From contig JAPSIU010000109.1 of NCBI GenBank assembly GCA_031178565.1, positions 1 to 8,834 on the forward strand: a stretch of 8,834 nt of DNA, given 5' to 3'. The position numbers and the translations under genes were made by a program. The notes below the pieces were generated by a model. The model was not told where the DNA came from and ran no database searches. It saw only the letters and a list, made by a program, of their open reading frames with translations. Positions 1 to 6,118 of the stretch are shown here, one piece after another. The stretch is from Leucobacter sp. (GTDB lineage: Bacteria > Actinomycetota > Actinomycetes > Actinomycetales > Microbacteriaceae). Position 1 is the first letter of the stretch. Each line of letters begins with the position of its first letter.

Positions 1-9
1 ACCGGCTCG

Positions 10-31
10 CGCCCCGCCGTCGGGCGGGGCG
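10..31 (-). terminator. GC hairpin after rpoB (intergenic stem-loop or weak terminator)
   Basis: Positions 10-18 and 23-31 form a perfect 9-bp GC stem around a 4-nt loop (GTCG on plus, CGAC in the rpoB transcript). It begins 10 nt after the rpoB stop. No T-run follows on the minus strand, so it is not a classical intrinsic terminator. Actinobacterial terminators often lack U-tracts, but rpoC usually lies next in the same operon. A partial terminator, a processing site or an mRNA-stabilising structure is therefore more likely than full termination. Confidence 0.5.
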
Positions 32-41
32 GCCGATCGAT

Positions 42-3000
42 TCAGATCTCGTCGATGGACGAGGTCTCGAAGCGGGAGGACAGGTTGATGCCGAGCTCTT
101 CCGCGGTGCGGTGGGCCTCGTCGTCGTTGTCGCGCAGGTTGACGGCGTTGCCGTCCGCCCCGAGCACCTCGACGTTCAGGCAGAGCGACTGCATCTCCTT
201 CATGAGCACCCGGAACGACTCCGGCACACCGGGCTCGGGGATGTTCTCACCGCGGACGATCGCCTCGTACACCTTCACGCGGCCGAGGATGTCGTCGGAC
301 TTCACCGTGAGCAGCTCCTGCAGCGCGTACGCGGCGCCGTAGGCTTCGAGCGCCCACACCTCCATCTCACCGAAGCGCTGGCCGCCGAACTGGGCCTTAC
401 CGCCGAGCGGCTGCTGGGTGATCATCGAGTAGGGGCCCGTCGAGCGCGCGTGGATCTTGTCGTCCACGAGGTGGTGCAGCTTCAGGATGTACATGTAGCC
501 GACCGAGACCGGGTACGGGTACGGCTCGCCCGAGCGCCCGTCGAAGAGACGGGTCTTGCCGCTGCGGTCGATGAGTCGCTCGCCGTCGCGGGTCTCGAGC
601 GTCGAGTCGAGGAGACCCGCGATCTCCGCCTCCGAGGCGCCGTCGAACACGGGGGTCGCGACCTTCGTGTTCGGAGCGGCCTCGAGAGCGGCCTCCGTGA
701 GCTTGGCGGCCCACTCGGGATTGCCCTCGACCTTCCAGCCCTGCTTCGCGATCCAGCCGAGGTGGATCTCGAGCACCTGACCGAAGTTCATTCGGCCCGG
801 GATGCCGAGCGGGTTCAGGATCACGTCGACCGGAGTGCCGTCGGCGAGGAACGGCATGTCCTCGACCGGCAGGATCTTCGAGATGACGCCCTTGTTGCCG
901 TGGCGGCCGGCGAGTTTGTCGCCCTCGGTGATCTTGCGCTTCTGAGCGAGGTAGACCACGACACGCTGGTTGACGCCCGAGCCCAGCTCGTCGTCGTTGT
1001 CGTTCTCCGCGTCGAAGACCTTGACGGCCGTGACCGTGCCCGAGGCGCCGTGGGGCACCTTGAGCGAGGTGTCGCGGACCTCGCGGCTCTTCTCGTTGAA
1101 GATCGCGCGGAGCAGGCGCTCCTCGGCCGAGAGCTCGGTCTCGCCCTTCGGCGTGACCTTGCCGACGAGGATGTCGCCGGGGCCGACCTCGGCGCCGATG
1201 CGGATGATGCCGCGCTCGTCGAGATCCTTCAGCGCCTCCATGCTGGCGTTGGGGAGATCGCGCGTGATCTCCTCCTTGCCGAGCTTGGTGTCGCGGGCGT
1301 CGATGTCGTACTCCTCGATGTGGATCGACGAGAGCGTGTCGTCCTTCACCAGGTTCTGGCTCAGGATGATCGCGTCCTCGAAGTTGTGACCCTCCCAGGA
1401 CATGAACGCGACGAGCAGGTTCTTGCCGAGCGCGAGCTCGCCGTTCTCGGTCGCGGGGCCGTCCGCGATGACCTCGCCGGCCTCGATCCGATCCCCCGCC
1501 TTGACGATGACGCGGTGGTTGTAGTTCGTGCCCTGGTTCGAGCGGTCGAACTTGCGCATGAAGTAGCTCTTGGTGCCGCCCTCGTCGTGCTGGATCGTGA
1601 CGACGTCGGCCGAGACCTCGGCGACGACACCCGACTTCTCCGCGGTGACCACGTCACCGGCGTCGATGGCCGCGTAGCCCTCCATGCCGGTGCCGACGAC
1701 GGGCGACTCGCTGCGCACGAGCGGCACCGCCTGGCGCTGCATGTTGGCGCCCATGAGGGCGCGGTTCGCGTCGTCGTGCTCGAGGAACGGGATGAGCGAG
1801 GTCGCGACCGAGACCATCTGGCGCGGCGAGACGTCCATGTAGTCGACGCGATCCGCGTCGACCAGGATGACCTCCGAGCCGCGGGGGCGCGCGAGCACCT
1901 GCTTCTCCGCGAACTTGCCGTCCTTGGTCAGCGGGGCGCCGGCCTGCGCGATGAGGAACTCGTCCTCCTCGTGCGCGGTCAGATAGTCGACCTGGTCGGT
2001 GACCTTGCCCTGGATCACGCGGCGGTACGGGGTCTCGATGAAACCGAAGGCGTTGATGCGCGCGAAGGTCGCGAGCGCGCCGATCAGGCCGATGTTCGGG
2101 CCTTCAGGGGTCTCGATCGGGCACATGCGGCCGTAGTGCGACGGGTGCACGTCTCGCACCTCGACGCCCGCGCGGTCGCGGGAGAGGCCGCCGGGGCCGA
2201 GCGCCGAGAGGCGGCGCTTGTTGGTCAGGCCCGCGAGCGGGTTGTTCTGATCCATGAACTGCGACAGCTGCGAGGTGCCGAAGAACTCCTTGATCGCCGC
2301 CAGCACGGGGCGGGTGTTGATCAGGGTGTTCGGCGTGATGGCCTCGATGTCCTGCGTCGTCATGCGCTCGCGGACGACGCGCTCCATGCGGCTGAGGCCG
2401 GTGCGGACCTGGTTCTGGATCAGCTCGCCCACGGCGCGGATGCGGCGGTTGCCGAAGTGGTCGATGTCGTCGGTGTCGAGACGGACGTCGATCTCCTTGC
2501 CGTCGCGAACGCCGGGAAGGGTCTCGGTGCCCGCGTGCAGGCCCACGAGGTACTTGATCGTCGCGACGATGTCCTCGAGCGACAGCACCGAGTCGGTGAT
2601 CGGCGCATCGACGCCGAGCTTGCGGTTGATCTTGTAGCGGCCGACCTTCGCGAGATCGTAGCGCTTGGAGTTGAAGTAGCTGTTGTCGAGGAGCGCGCGC
2701 GCCGCCTCGATGGCGACCTGCTCGCCCGGACGCTGCTTGCGGTAGATGTCCTTGAGCGCCTCCTCCTGCGTGAGGATGCCGTCCTTCTCGAGGGTGAGCG
2801 CGATCGACTCGTACCCGGCGAACTCCTCGAGGATCTCCTCGCTCGTCATCCCGAGCGCCTTGAGGAACACGGTGACGGACTGCTTGCGCTTGCGGTCGAT
2901 GCGCACGCCGACCTGGTCGCGCTTGTCGACCTCGAACTCGAGCCAGGCGCCGCGGCTCGGGATCACGCGTGCGGTGAAGACGTCCTTGTCGCTCGTCTTC

Positions 3001-3539
3001 TCCTGGGTGCGCTCGAAGTACACGCCCGGGCTGCGGACGAGCTGCGACACGATGACGCGCTCGGTGCCGTTGATGATGAAGGTGCCCTTGTCGGTCATGA
3101 TGGGGAAGTCGCCCATGTAGACCGTCTGGCTCTTCAGCACCTGCGTCTCGGTGTTGTAGAACGCCGCCTCGACGTAGAGCGGGGCGGAGTAGGTCTTGCC
3201 TCGCTCCTTGCACTCCTCGATCGTGAACTTCTGCTCGTCGAGGATCGGGTTCTCGAACGACAGCTGCATCGTGCCGGCGTTGTCCTCGATCGGAGAGATC
3301 TCGTCGAAGATCTCCTCGAGGCCGCTCTTCAGCGCGATGTCGTCGCGCCCCTGAGCCTGAGCCTCGATGACACGTTCTTTCCACGTGTCGTTCCCGACGA
3401 GCCAGTCGAAGCTCTCGAGCTGCAGTGCCAGCAGATTCGGCACCGACAGCGTGTCGGAAATCTTGGCGAAGGAGAGCCGCTGGTGATTGCGACCGTTCTT
3501 CGGTTGGGTGGTTGACGATGCGTTGCGCGCAGCAGCCAA
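42..3539 (-). CDS. rpoB: DNA-directed RNA polymerase subunit beta
   Basis: This is the full-length 1165-aa beta subunit of RNA polymerase, which with beta' forms the catalytic core. Family landmarks occur in order: N-terminal RLSFAKI (about 22-28), the VSQLVRSPGVYF block, the rifampicin region (about 421-447, GTSQLSQFMDQNNPLAG then TNKRRLSAL), RDVHPSHYGRMCPIETPEGP, the KLAGRHGNKG nucleotide-site loop (K875 and K883, equivalent to E. coli K1065 and K1073), and the C-terminal GGQRFGEMEVWALEAYGAA block that contacts beta'. The start is TTG at 3539, as I recall for other actinobacterial rpoB genes; it lies 7 nt after a perfect GGAGGT and gives the family N-terminus. The stop is TGA at 44-42. Oddities: residue 440 is Asn where E. 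coli has His526, and residue 455 is Asp where E. coli has Glu541. The other rifampicin contacts I checked (Q427, F428, D430, R443, S445) are conserved. rpoC should follow beyond the window. Identity is certain. Confidence 0.99.
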   Translation of the reverse strand: MAAARNASSTTQPKNGRNHQRLSFAKISDTLSVPNLLALQLESFDWLVGNDTWKERVIEAQAQGRDDIALKSGLEEIFDEISPIEDNAGTMQLSFENPILDEQKFTIEECKERGKTYSAPLYVEAAFYNTETQVLKSQTVYMGDFPIMTDKGTFIINGTERVIVSQLVRSPGVYFERTQEKTSDKDVFTARVIPSRGAWLEFEVDKRDQVGVRIDRKRKQSVTVFLKALGMTSEEILEEFAGYESIALTLEKDGILTQEEALKDIYRKQRPGEQVAIEAARALLDNSYFNSKRYDLAKVGRYKINRKLGVDAPITDSVLSLEDIVATIKYLVGLHAGTETLPGVRDGKEIDVRLDTDDIDHFGNRRIRAVGELIQNQVRTGLSRMERVVRERMTTQDIEAITPNTLINTRPVLAAIKEFFGTSQLSQFMDQNNPLAGLTNKRRLSALGPGGLSRDRAGVEVRDVHPSHYGRMCPIETPEGPNIGLIGALATFARINAFGFIETPYRRVIQGKVTDQVDYLTAHEEDEFLIAQAGAPLTKDGKFAEKQVLARPRGSEVILVDADRVDYMDVSPRQMVSVATSLIPFLEHDDANRALMGANMQRQAVPLVRSESPVVGTGMEGYAAIDAGDVVTAEKSGVVAEVSADVVTIQHDEGGTKSYFMRKFDRSNQGTNYNHRVIVKAGDRIEAGEVIADGPATENGELALGKNLLVAFMSWEGHNFEDAIILSQNLVKDDTLSSIHIEEYDIDARDTKLGKEEITRDLPNASMEALKDLDERGIIRIGAEVGPGDILVGKVTPKGETELSAEERLLRAIFNEKSREVRDTSLKVPHGASGTVTAVKVFDAENDNDDELGSGVNQRVVVYLAQKRKITEGDKLAGRHGNKGVISKILPVEDMPFLADGTPVDVILNPLGIPGRMNFGQVLEIHLGWIAKQGWKVEGNPEWAAKLTEAALEAAPNTKVATPVFDGASEAEIAGLLDSTLETRDGERLIDRSGKTRLFDGRSGEPYPYPVSVGYMYILKLHHLVDDKIHARSTGPYSMITQQPLGGKAQFGGQRFGEMEVWALEAYGAAYALQELLTVKSDDILGRVKVYEAIVRGENIPEPGVPESFRVLMKEMQSLCLNVEVLGADGNAVNLRDNDDEAHRTAEELGINLSSRFETSSIDEI

Positions 3540-3546
3540 GGAAACT

Positions 3547-3552
3547 ACCTCC
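3547..3552 (-). promoter_or_regulatory. Ribosome binding site of rpoB (decides the TTG start)
   Basis: The minus strand reads GGAGGT, a full match to the anti-Shine-Dalgarno core, followed by 7 nt (AGTTTCC) and then TTG. This fixes the uncommon TTG start. A short 5-bp GC hairpin (3556-3569, loop 3561-3564) ends 3 nt upstream of it in the transcript and could modulate access. Confidence 0.9.
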
Positions 3553-3609
3553 GTGGGCCCCGTCGGGCCGGTTGACCTGGTCTTGCGAGAGTTGCTTCTG
3601 GATCACAGG

Positions 3610-3641
3610 CGGGGTTCATCTGCGCTTGCGCGCCCTCCCCG
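3610..3641 (-). other. Predicted stem-loop in the rpoB leader
   Basis: In the inferred rpoB 5' leader, CGGGG (transcribed from 3641-3637) can pair with CCCCG (3614-3610). This closes over an inner GCGC-GCAA-GCGC hairpin (3633-3622) with a GNRA-type tetraloop, separated by internal loops of 3 and 7 nt. The pairings are visible by eye; stability and function are inference. No known riboswitch or ribosomal-protein leader was recognised. Confidence 0.3.
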
Positions 3642-3692
3642 GGTGGCCGACCACTATATGAAGGCATACTGGTGTCCGTAGTGCAACTATCG

Positions 3693-3721
3693 ACTCTAAC
3701 ACGATCGTTCCGCGCTGTCCA
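3693..3721 (-). promoter_or_regulatory. Probable sigma-A-type promoter of rpoB
   Basis: On the minus strand, TGGACA (3721-3716, 5 of 6 to TTGACA) is followed by exactly 17 nt and TAGAGT (3698-3693, 4 of 6 to TATAAT and a fit to the actinobacterial TANNNT). Transcription would start near 3686, giving an rpoB leader of about 147 nt. A second -10-like TATAGT lies inside the leader (3658-3653) but has no -35 at proper spacing. The start site is inferred, not shown. Confidence 0.6.
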
Positions 3722-3751
3722 GTGCAGAGACGCGGCTGCTTCGCGCCGCGC

Positions 3752-3774
3752 CGGCTCGGCTCGGCTCGGCTCGG
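3752..3774. repeat. CGGCT pentanucleotide tandem repeat
   Basis: Four exact copies of CGGCT plus a partial CGG run from 3752 to 3774. The repeat lies 31 bp beyond the -35 of the rpoB promoter and about 45 bp upstream of the -10 of the PAP2 gene, so it sits between two divergent promoters. Copy-number change by slippage would alter spacing only, not a reading frame, because it is outside both coding regions under the chosen starts. Confidence 0.85.
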
Positions 3775-3819
3775 GGCACGGTGTCCCCGGTCCTGGACGG
3801 GACCATCAGGCACGGCTCG

Positions 3820-3832
3820 TAGTGTAGACCGC
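3820..3832 (+). promoter_or_regulatory. -10 element for a leaderless PAP2 transcript
   Basis: TAGTGT (3820-3825) is followed by 7 nt and the ATG at 3833. This matches the TANNNT -10 consensus of actinobacterial promoters at a distance that puts transcription start on or next to the start codon. There is no Shine-Dalgarno sequence before this ATG. No convincing -35 hexamer is visible. Confidence 0.55.
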
Positions 3833-4516
3833 ATGGCCGCCGGACGCAGTGCGATGCAGCGATCCGCGGAGGCGCCGCGCCCCGCGACCCGCTGGTCGGT
3901 CGCGGGTCTACTGCTCCTCGCCGCGCTCGGCGTCTATCTCCGCTTCATCGACCACGGCCCGTTCGGCGTCGACGAGTGGTGGCACGGAGTCGCCGCGGTG
4001 ACGCGCGGGTCCGCGCCCTACGCGGTCGCCGTGTTCCTCGCGGAGGCGGGCGACGGGATCGGCGCGGCCGCGTGCACGGCGATCGCCGCGGCGCTGCTGC
4101 TCGCCCTGCGCAGACCCCGCGACGCGGGGGCGGTCGTCACCGCCATGCTCCTCGGGATCCTCGCGTCCGAGACCGTCAAGGCGCTCGTCCTGCGCCCGCG
4201 GCCGTGGGATCGGCTCTACGTCTCGTACGACAGCTCCTACTCCTCGGGTCACTCGATGGGGGCCGCGGCCCTCGCAGTGTCCCTCGCCCTCGTCGTGCGC
4301 GGCATCGACGCCGTTCCCCGCGCCGCGGCGCGCTGGGCCTCCGTCGCAGCGGCGTGCTGGGTCCTGCTCATGATGTGGAGCAGGACCGCCCTGCACGTGC
4401 ACTGGCTGAGCGACACGCTCGCGGGAGCGCTCCTCGGCACGTGCGCGGCGATCCTCGCCCGACGCCTCTGGATGCGGATGCCCCGGCCCGCGACGGCGCG
4501 TAGGCTGGGAGCATGA
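3833..4516 (+). CDS. PAP2-superfamily membrane phosphatase
   Basis: This is a 227-aa multi-pass membrane protein of the PAP2/phosphatidic acid phosphatase type 2 superfamily. The enzymes hydrolyse lipid phosphates or pyrophosphates at the membrane (phosphatidate, undecaprenyl pyrophosphate and similar). All three signature motifs are present: K116-x6-R123-P124, SSGH at 137-140 (the usual Pro-Ser-Gly-His begins with Ser here), and S183-R184-x5-H190-x3-D194. Hydrophobic stretches lie near 23-37, 62-92, 99-120, 143-156, 168-182 and 195-208. The frame stays open to ATG 3722, but ATG 3833 is preferred because a TANNNT -10 element lies 7 nt before it and the extra 37 residues are low-complexity Arg/Gly. 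It overlaps the next gene by 4 bp (ATGA). The fold is secure; the substrate cannot be read from sequence. Confidence 0.9.
   Translation: MAAGRSAMQRSAEAPRPATRWSVAGLLLLAALGVYLRFIDHGPFGVDEWWHGVAAVTRGSAPYAVAVFLAEAGDGIGAAACTAIAAALLLALRRPRDAGAVVTAMLLGILASETVKALVLRPRPWDRLYVSYDSSYSSGHSMGAAALAVSLALVVRGIDAVPRAAARWASVAAACWVLLMMWSRTALHVHWLSDTLAGALLGTCAAILARRLWMRMPRPATARRLGA
4501..4512 (+). promoter_or_regulatory. -10 element for a leaderless glutaredoxin-like transcript
   Basis: TAGGCT (4501-4506), 6 nt, then ATG at 4513 sits inside the last codons of the PAP2 gene. The same TAGGCT-N6-ATG layout precedes the nitrilase gene. It suggests an internal promoter producing a leaderless mRNA, so the glutaredoxin could be expressed apart from PAP2. 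A GGGAG lies only 1 nt from the ATG, too close to act as a Shine-Dalgarno sequence. Confidence 0.55.
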
Positions 4517-4794
4517 GCGAGAACGAGCCCGCACCCGTCCAGGGCGAAACCGTCATCTTCGGCGCCGACTGGTGCGGCGACTGCCGCAGGGCGAAGCTCG
4601 TCTTCGACCGCGCCGGCGCCGCGTACCGCTACGTCGACCTCGTCCAGGATCCGTCCGCCGCCGACGTGGCGCGCGACATCAGCGGGCGCACCAACATCCC
4701 GGTGATCCTCTACCCCGATCGGAGCCACCAGGTCGAGCCGTCGAACGCCGACATGCAGCGCAAGATCGAGGAACTCGGGCTGGGACGTGGCTGA
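4513..4794 (+). CDS. Glutaredoxin/mycoredoxin-like thiol-disulfide oxidoreductase
   Basis: A 93-aa single-domain thioredoxin-fold protein. It has an N-terminal beta strand (TVIFGADW), the redox motif C21-G-D-C24, an alpha helix, a YVDL strand and the cis-proline segment TNIPVIL (P63). The C-terminal region, with DRSHQVEPSNAD, resembles the mycoredoxin pattern (ADGSTLTNPSADEV in M. tuberculosis Mrx1). Mycoredoxins reduce mycothiol mixed disulfides in the cytoplasm of actinobacteria, which fits this host, but mycothiol use is inference. The CGDC active site differs from the CGYC of Mrx1. ATG 4513 overlaps the PAP2 stop (ATGA) and has its own -10-like box 6 nt upstream, so it may be both co-transcribed and separately transcribed. 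The stop lies 15 nt before the next gene, in the same frame. Confidence 0.87.
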   Translation: MSENEPAPVQGETVIFGADWCGDCRRAKLVFDRAGAAYRYVDLVQDPSAADVARDISGRTNIPVILYPDRSHQVEPSNADMQRKIEELGLGRG

Positions 4795-4809
4795 TCGCGG
4801 GCAGCGCGC

Positions 4810-5676
4810 GTGAACCTGCCCGACCCGATCGCACTCGACTCGGGGCTCATCGCCGAGTTCGAGGAGGATCGCTGGGTCCCCGGTGCGCTCCAGCTGCTGG
4901 TGGACGGCACGCCGCAGTCCCACGTGAACCTCCGCGACCCGAGCGAGCTGTTCTTCGAATACGTGCGTCGCATCGGCCACGTCATCGACCTGTTCCGGCC
5001 GGCCGGCGAGCCCGTCTCGGCGCTGCATCTCGGCGGCGGCGCGTTCACACTCCCGCGCTACATCGAGGCGACACGGCCGGGCAGCCGTCAGCAGGTGGTG
5101 GAGCTCGAGGGCGGGCTCGTGGACCTCGTGCGCGAGGCCGCGCCCTTGCCGAAGCGCGCGAGCATCCGCGTGCGCCGAGGCGACGCGAGGGACGTGCTCG
5201 GCAGGCTGCCCGAGGGCATGCTCGGAGCGATGGATCTCGTCATCGTCGACATCTTCGCCGGGTCCCGGACGCCGGCGCACGTCTCGAGCGTCGAGTTCTA
5301 CGAGCTCATCAGGCCCCTCCTCGCCGACGACGGAGTGGTCGTCGTGAACGCCGCCGACGGCAAGGGGCTCCCGTTCGTCCGCGGCCAGGCGGCCACGCTC
5401 GCGAGTCTGTTCCGGTCGGTCGCGGCGATCGCGGAGCCCCAGGTGCTCAAGGGGCGGCGCTTCGGCAACGTCGTGCTGCTCGCCTCGGATCCCTCGTCCG
5501 ACGCTTCGGGCGGTGACCTCGACTGGCTCCCGCGCCTGCTCGCGGGAGGACCGCACCCCGCCCGTCTCCTCGCGGGCCGCGAGTTCGAAGAGTTTGCTCG
5601 CGGGGCACGGCCGGTGACCGACGCCACCGCCGTCGCCTCCCCCGCGCCGGCGCGGGAGCTGTTCGACCGTGGCTGA
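4810..5676 (+). CDS. Spermidine-synthase-like (Rossmann methyltransferase-fold) protein
   Basis: A 288-aa soluble protein with the class I SAM-binding fold in the spermidine-synthase arrangement: motif I LHLGGGAFTLPRY (72-84), acidic strand end VELE (97-100), GDARDVL (124-130), and strand 4 DLVIVDIF (142-149). Classical aminopropyltransferases have GGGDG and D-S-T-D-P. Here the Asp of the first is Ala (A78) and the second Asp of the other is Ala (A150). Polyamine synthesis is therefore doubtful despite the usual spermidine synthase label. Binding of a SAM-like nucleotide is plausible; the acceptor is unknown. The C-terminus (about 230-288) is variable and Ala/Pro/Arg-rich. GTG 4810 is the first start after the in-frame TGA of the glutaredoxin gene (4792-4794) and has no clear Shine-Dalgarno, so translation probably depends on coupling. 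It overlaps the SprT gene by 8 bp. Confidence 0.8.
   Translation: MNLPDPIALDSGLIAEFEEDRWVPGALQLLVDGTPQSHVNLRDPSELFFEYVRRIGHVIDLFRPAGEPVSALHLGGGAFTLPRYIEATRPGSRQQVVELEGGLVDLVREAAPLPKRASIRVRRGDARDVLGRLPEGMLGAMDLVIVDIFAGSRTPAHVSSVEFYELIRPLLADDGVVVVNAADGKGLPFVRGQAATLASLFRSVAAIAEPQVLKGRRFGNVVLLASDPSSDASGGDLDWLPRLLAGGPHPARLLAGREFEEFARGARPVTDATAVASPAPARELFDRG
5641..5656. repeat. Perfect 16-bp palindrome over the SprT gene ribosome binding site
   Basis: CCCGCGCC followed by its exact complement GGCGCGGG occupies 5641-5656. As RNA it would form a 6-bp stem with a CCGG loop. Its 3' arm covers the GGG of the GGGAG (5654-5658) that lies 10 nt before the SprT GTG. It is inside the 3' end of the upstream coding sequence. 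In DNA this GC-rich such palindromes can arise by chance. Confidence 0.5.
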
Positions 5677-6118
5677 GCTCGCACGGGTGCGGGTCTGGGC
5701 CGAAGCGCTCCTCCGGATGCACCTCGATCCCGGATGGAGCTTCGGCTTCGACTCCGCCAAGCGGCGCGCCGGTCTCTGCAACTACACCGATCGGCGCATC
5801 ACGGTCTCCCGCTACCTCGCCGAGAAGTTCGAGGACGACGAGATCCACCAGGTGCTGCTGCACGAAGTCGCCCACGCGATGGCGGGGCCCGCGGCGGGGC
5901 ACGGGCGCGAGTGGAAGCGCATCGCCGCGGAGATCGGCTACGTCGGAGGGCGCACCCACGACGGCGAGATCGCGCACGAGCGGGCCCGCTGGATCGGCGC
6001 CTGCCCGGCGGGCCACGAGCACTTCCGCTTCCGCAGACCCACGCGGGTCACCTCGTGCGGCAAGTGCGCACGGGGCTTCTCCCCCGCGCACGTCATCGCG
6101 TGGCGCGAACGGGCCTGA
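5669..6118 (+). CDS. SprT-like zinc metalloprotease domain protein
   Basis: A 149-aa protein of the SprT-like family. The zincin motif H65-E-V-A-H69 lies in a helix (DEIHQVLLHEVAHAMAG), with the third zinc ligand probably H78 in GHGREWK, as is typical of SprT domains. Upstream, GLCNYTDRRITVSRYL matches the beta-hairpin before the helix. The C-terminus looks like a zinc ribbon: C112-x3-H116 and C130-x2-C133, where many SprT proteins have two CxxC pairs. Eukaryotic relatives (Spartan) cleave DNA-protein crosslinks; the role of short bacterial SprT proteins is poorly defined. GTG 5669 overlaps the upstream gene by 8 bp, with GGGAG 10 nt upstream. It is the last gene of the plus-strand run and ends 9 nt from the convergent minus-strand gene. 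Confidence 0.88.
   Translation: MAELARVRVWAEALLRMHLDPGWSFGFDSAKRRAGLCNYTDRRITVSRYLAEKFEDDEIHQVLLHEVAHAMAGPAAGHGREWKRIAAEIGYVGGRTHDGEIAHERARWIGACPAGHEHFRFRRPTRVTSCGKCARGFSPAHVIAWRERA

Larger units (their letters stand above)
3540..3832. other. Divergent intergenic region between rpoB and the PAP2 gene
   Basis: These 293 bp separate divergently transcribed genes and hold no credible coding sequence. Going from rpoB outward they contain the rpoB Shine-Dalgarno and small hairpin, the structured leader, the inferred -10/-35 of rpoB, the CGGCT repeat, and the PAP2 -10 box. Part of it (about 3640-3715) is visibly more AT-rich than its surroundings, as expected of a promoter. Confidence 0.8.

Noticed and set aside
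111..3515. A very long open frame (about 1134 codons) on the plus strand, antisense to rpoB
   Set aside because: It is the frame that mirrors rpoB codon positions in GC-rich DNA. Its translation is a low-complexity run of Arg, Asp, Leu, Val and Ala with no recognisable domain, whereas rpoB is unmistakable.
2104..3606. A 500-codon minus-strand open frame overlapping the start of rpoB
   Set aside because: It is an out-of-frame shadow of rpoB, rich in Arg, Pro, Gly and His and without any family motif.
3653..3658. TATAGT as the main rpoB -10
   Set aside because: It is a better hexamer than TAGAGT, but the nearest -35-like TTGCAC is 22 nt away and no extended -10 is present. The TGGACA-N17-TAGAGT pair is stronger overall.
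3545..3667. A 40-codon upstream reading frame in the rpoB leader (ATG at 3667, minus) whose TAG overlaps the rpoB Shine-Dalgarno
   Set aside because: It has no convincing ribosome binding site and only about half of its third codon positions are G or C, unlike real genes here. It is probably fortuitous, although the stop overlap is neat.
4249..5781. A 510-codon minus-strand open frame over the PAP2 to SprT region
   Set aside because: It is antisense to four genes with clear catalytic motifs and has no recognisable domain of its own.
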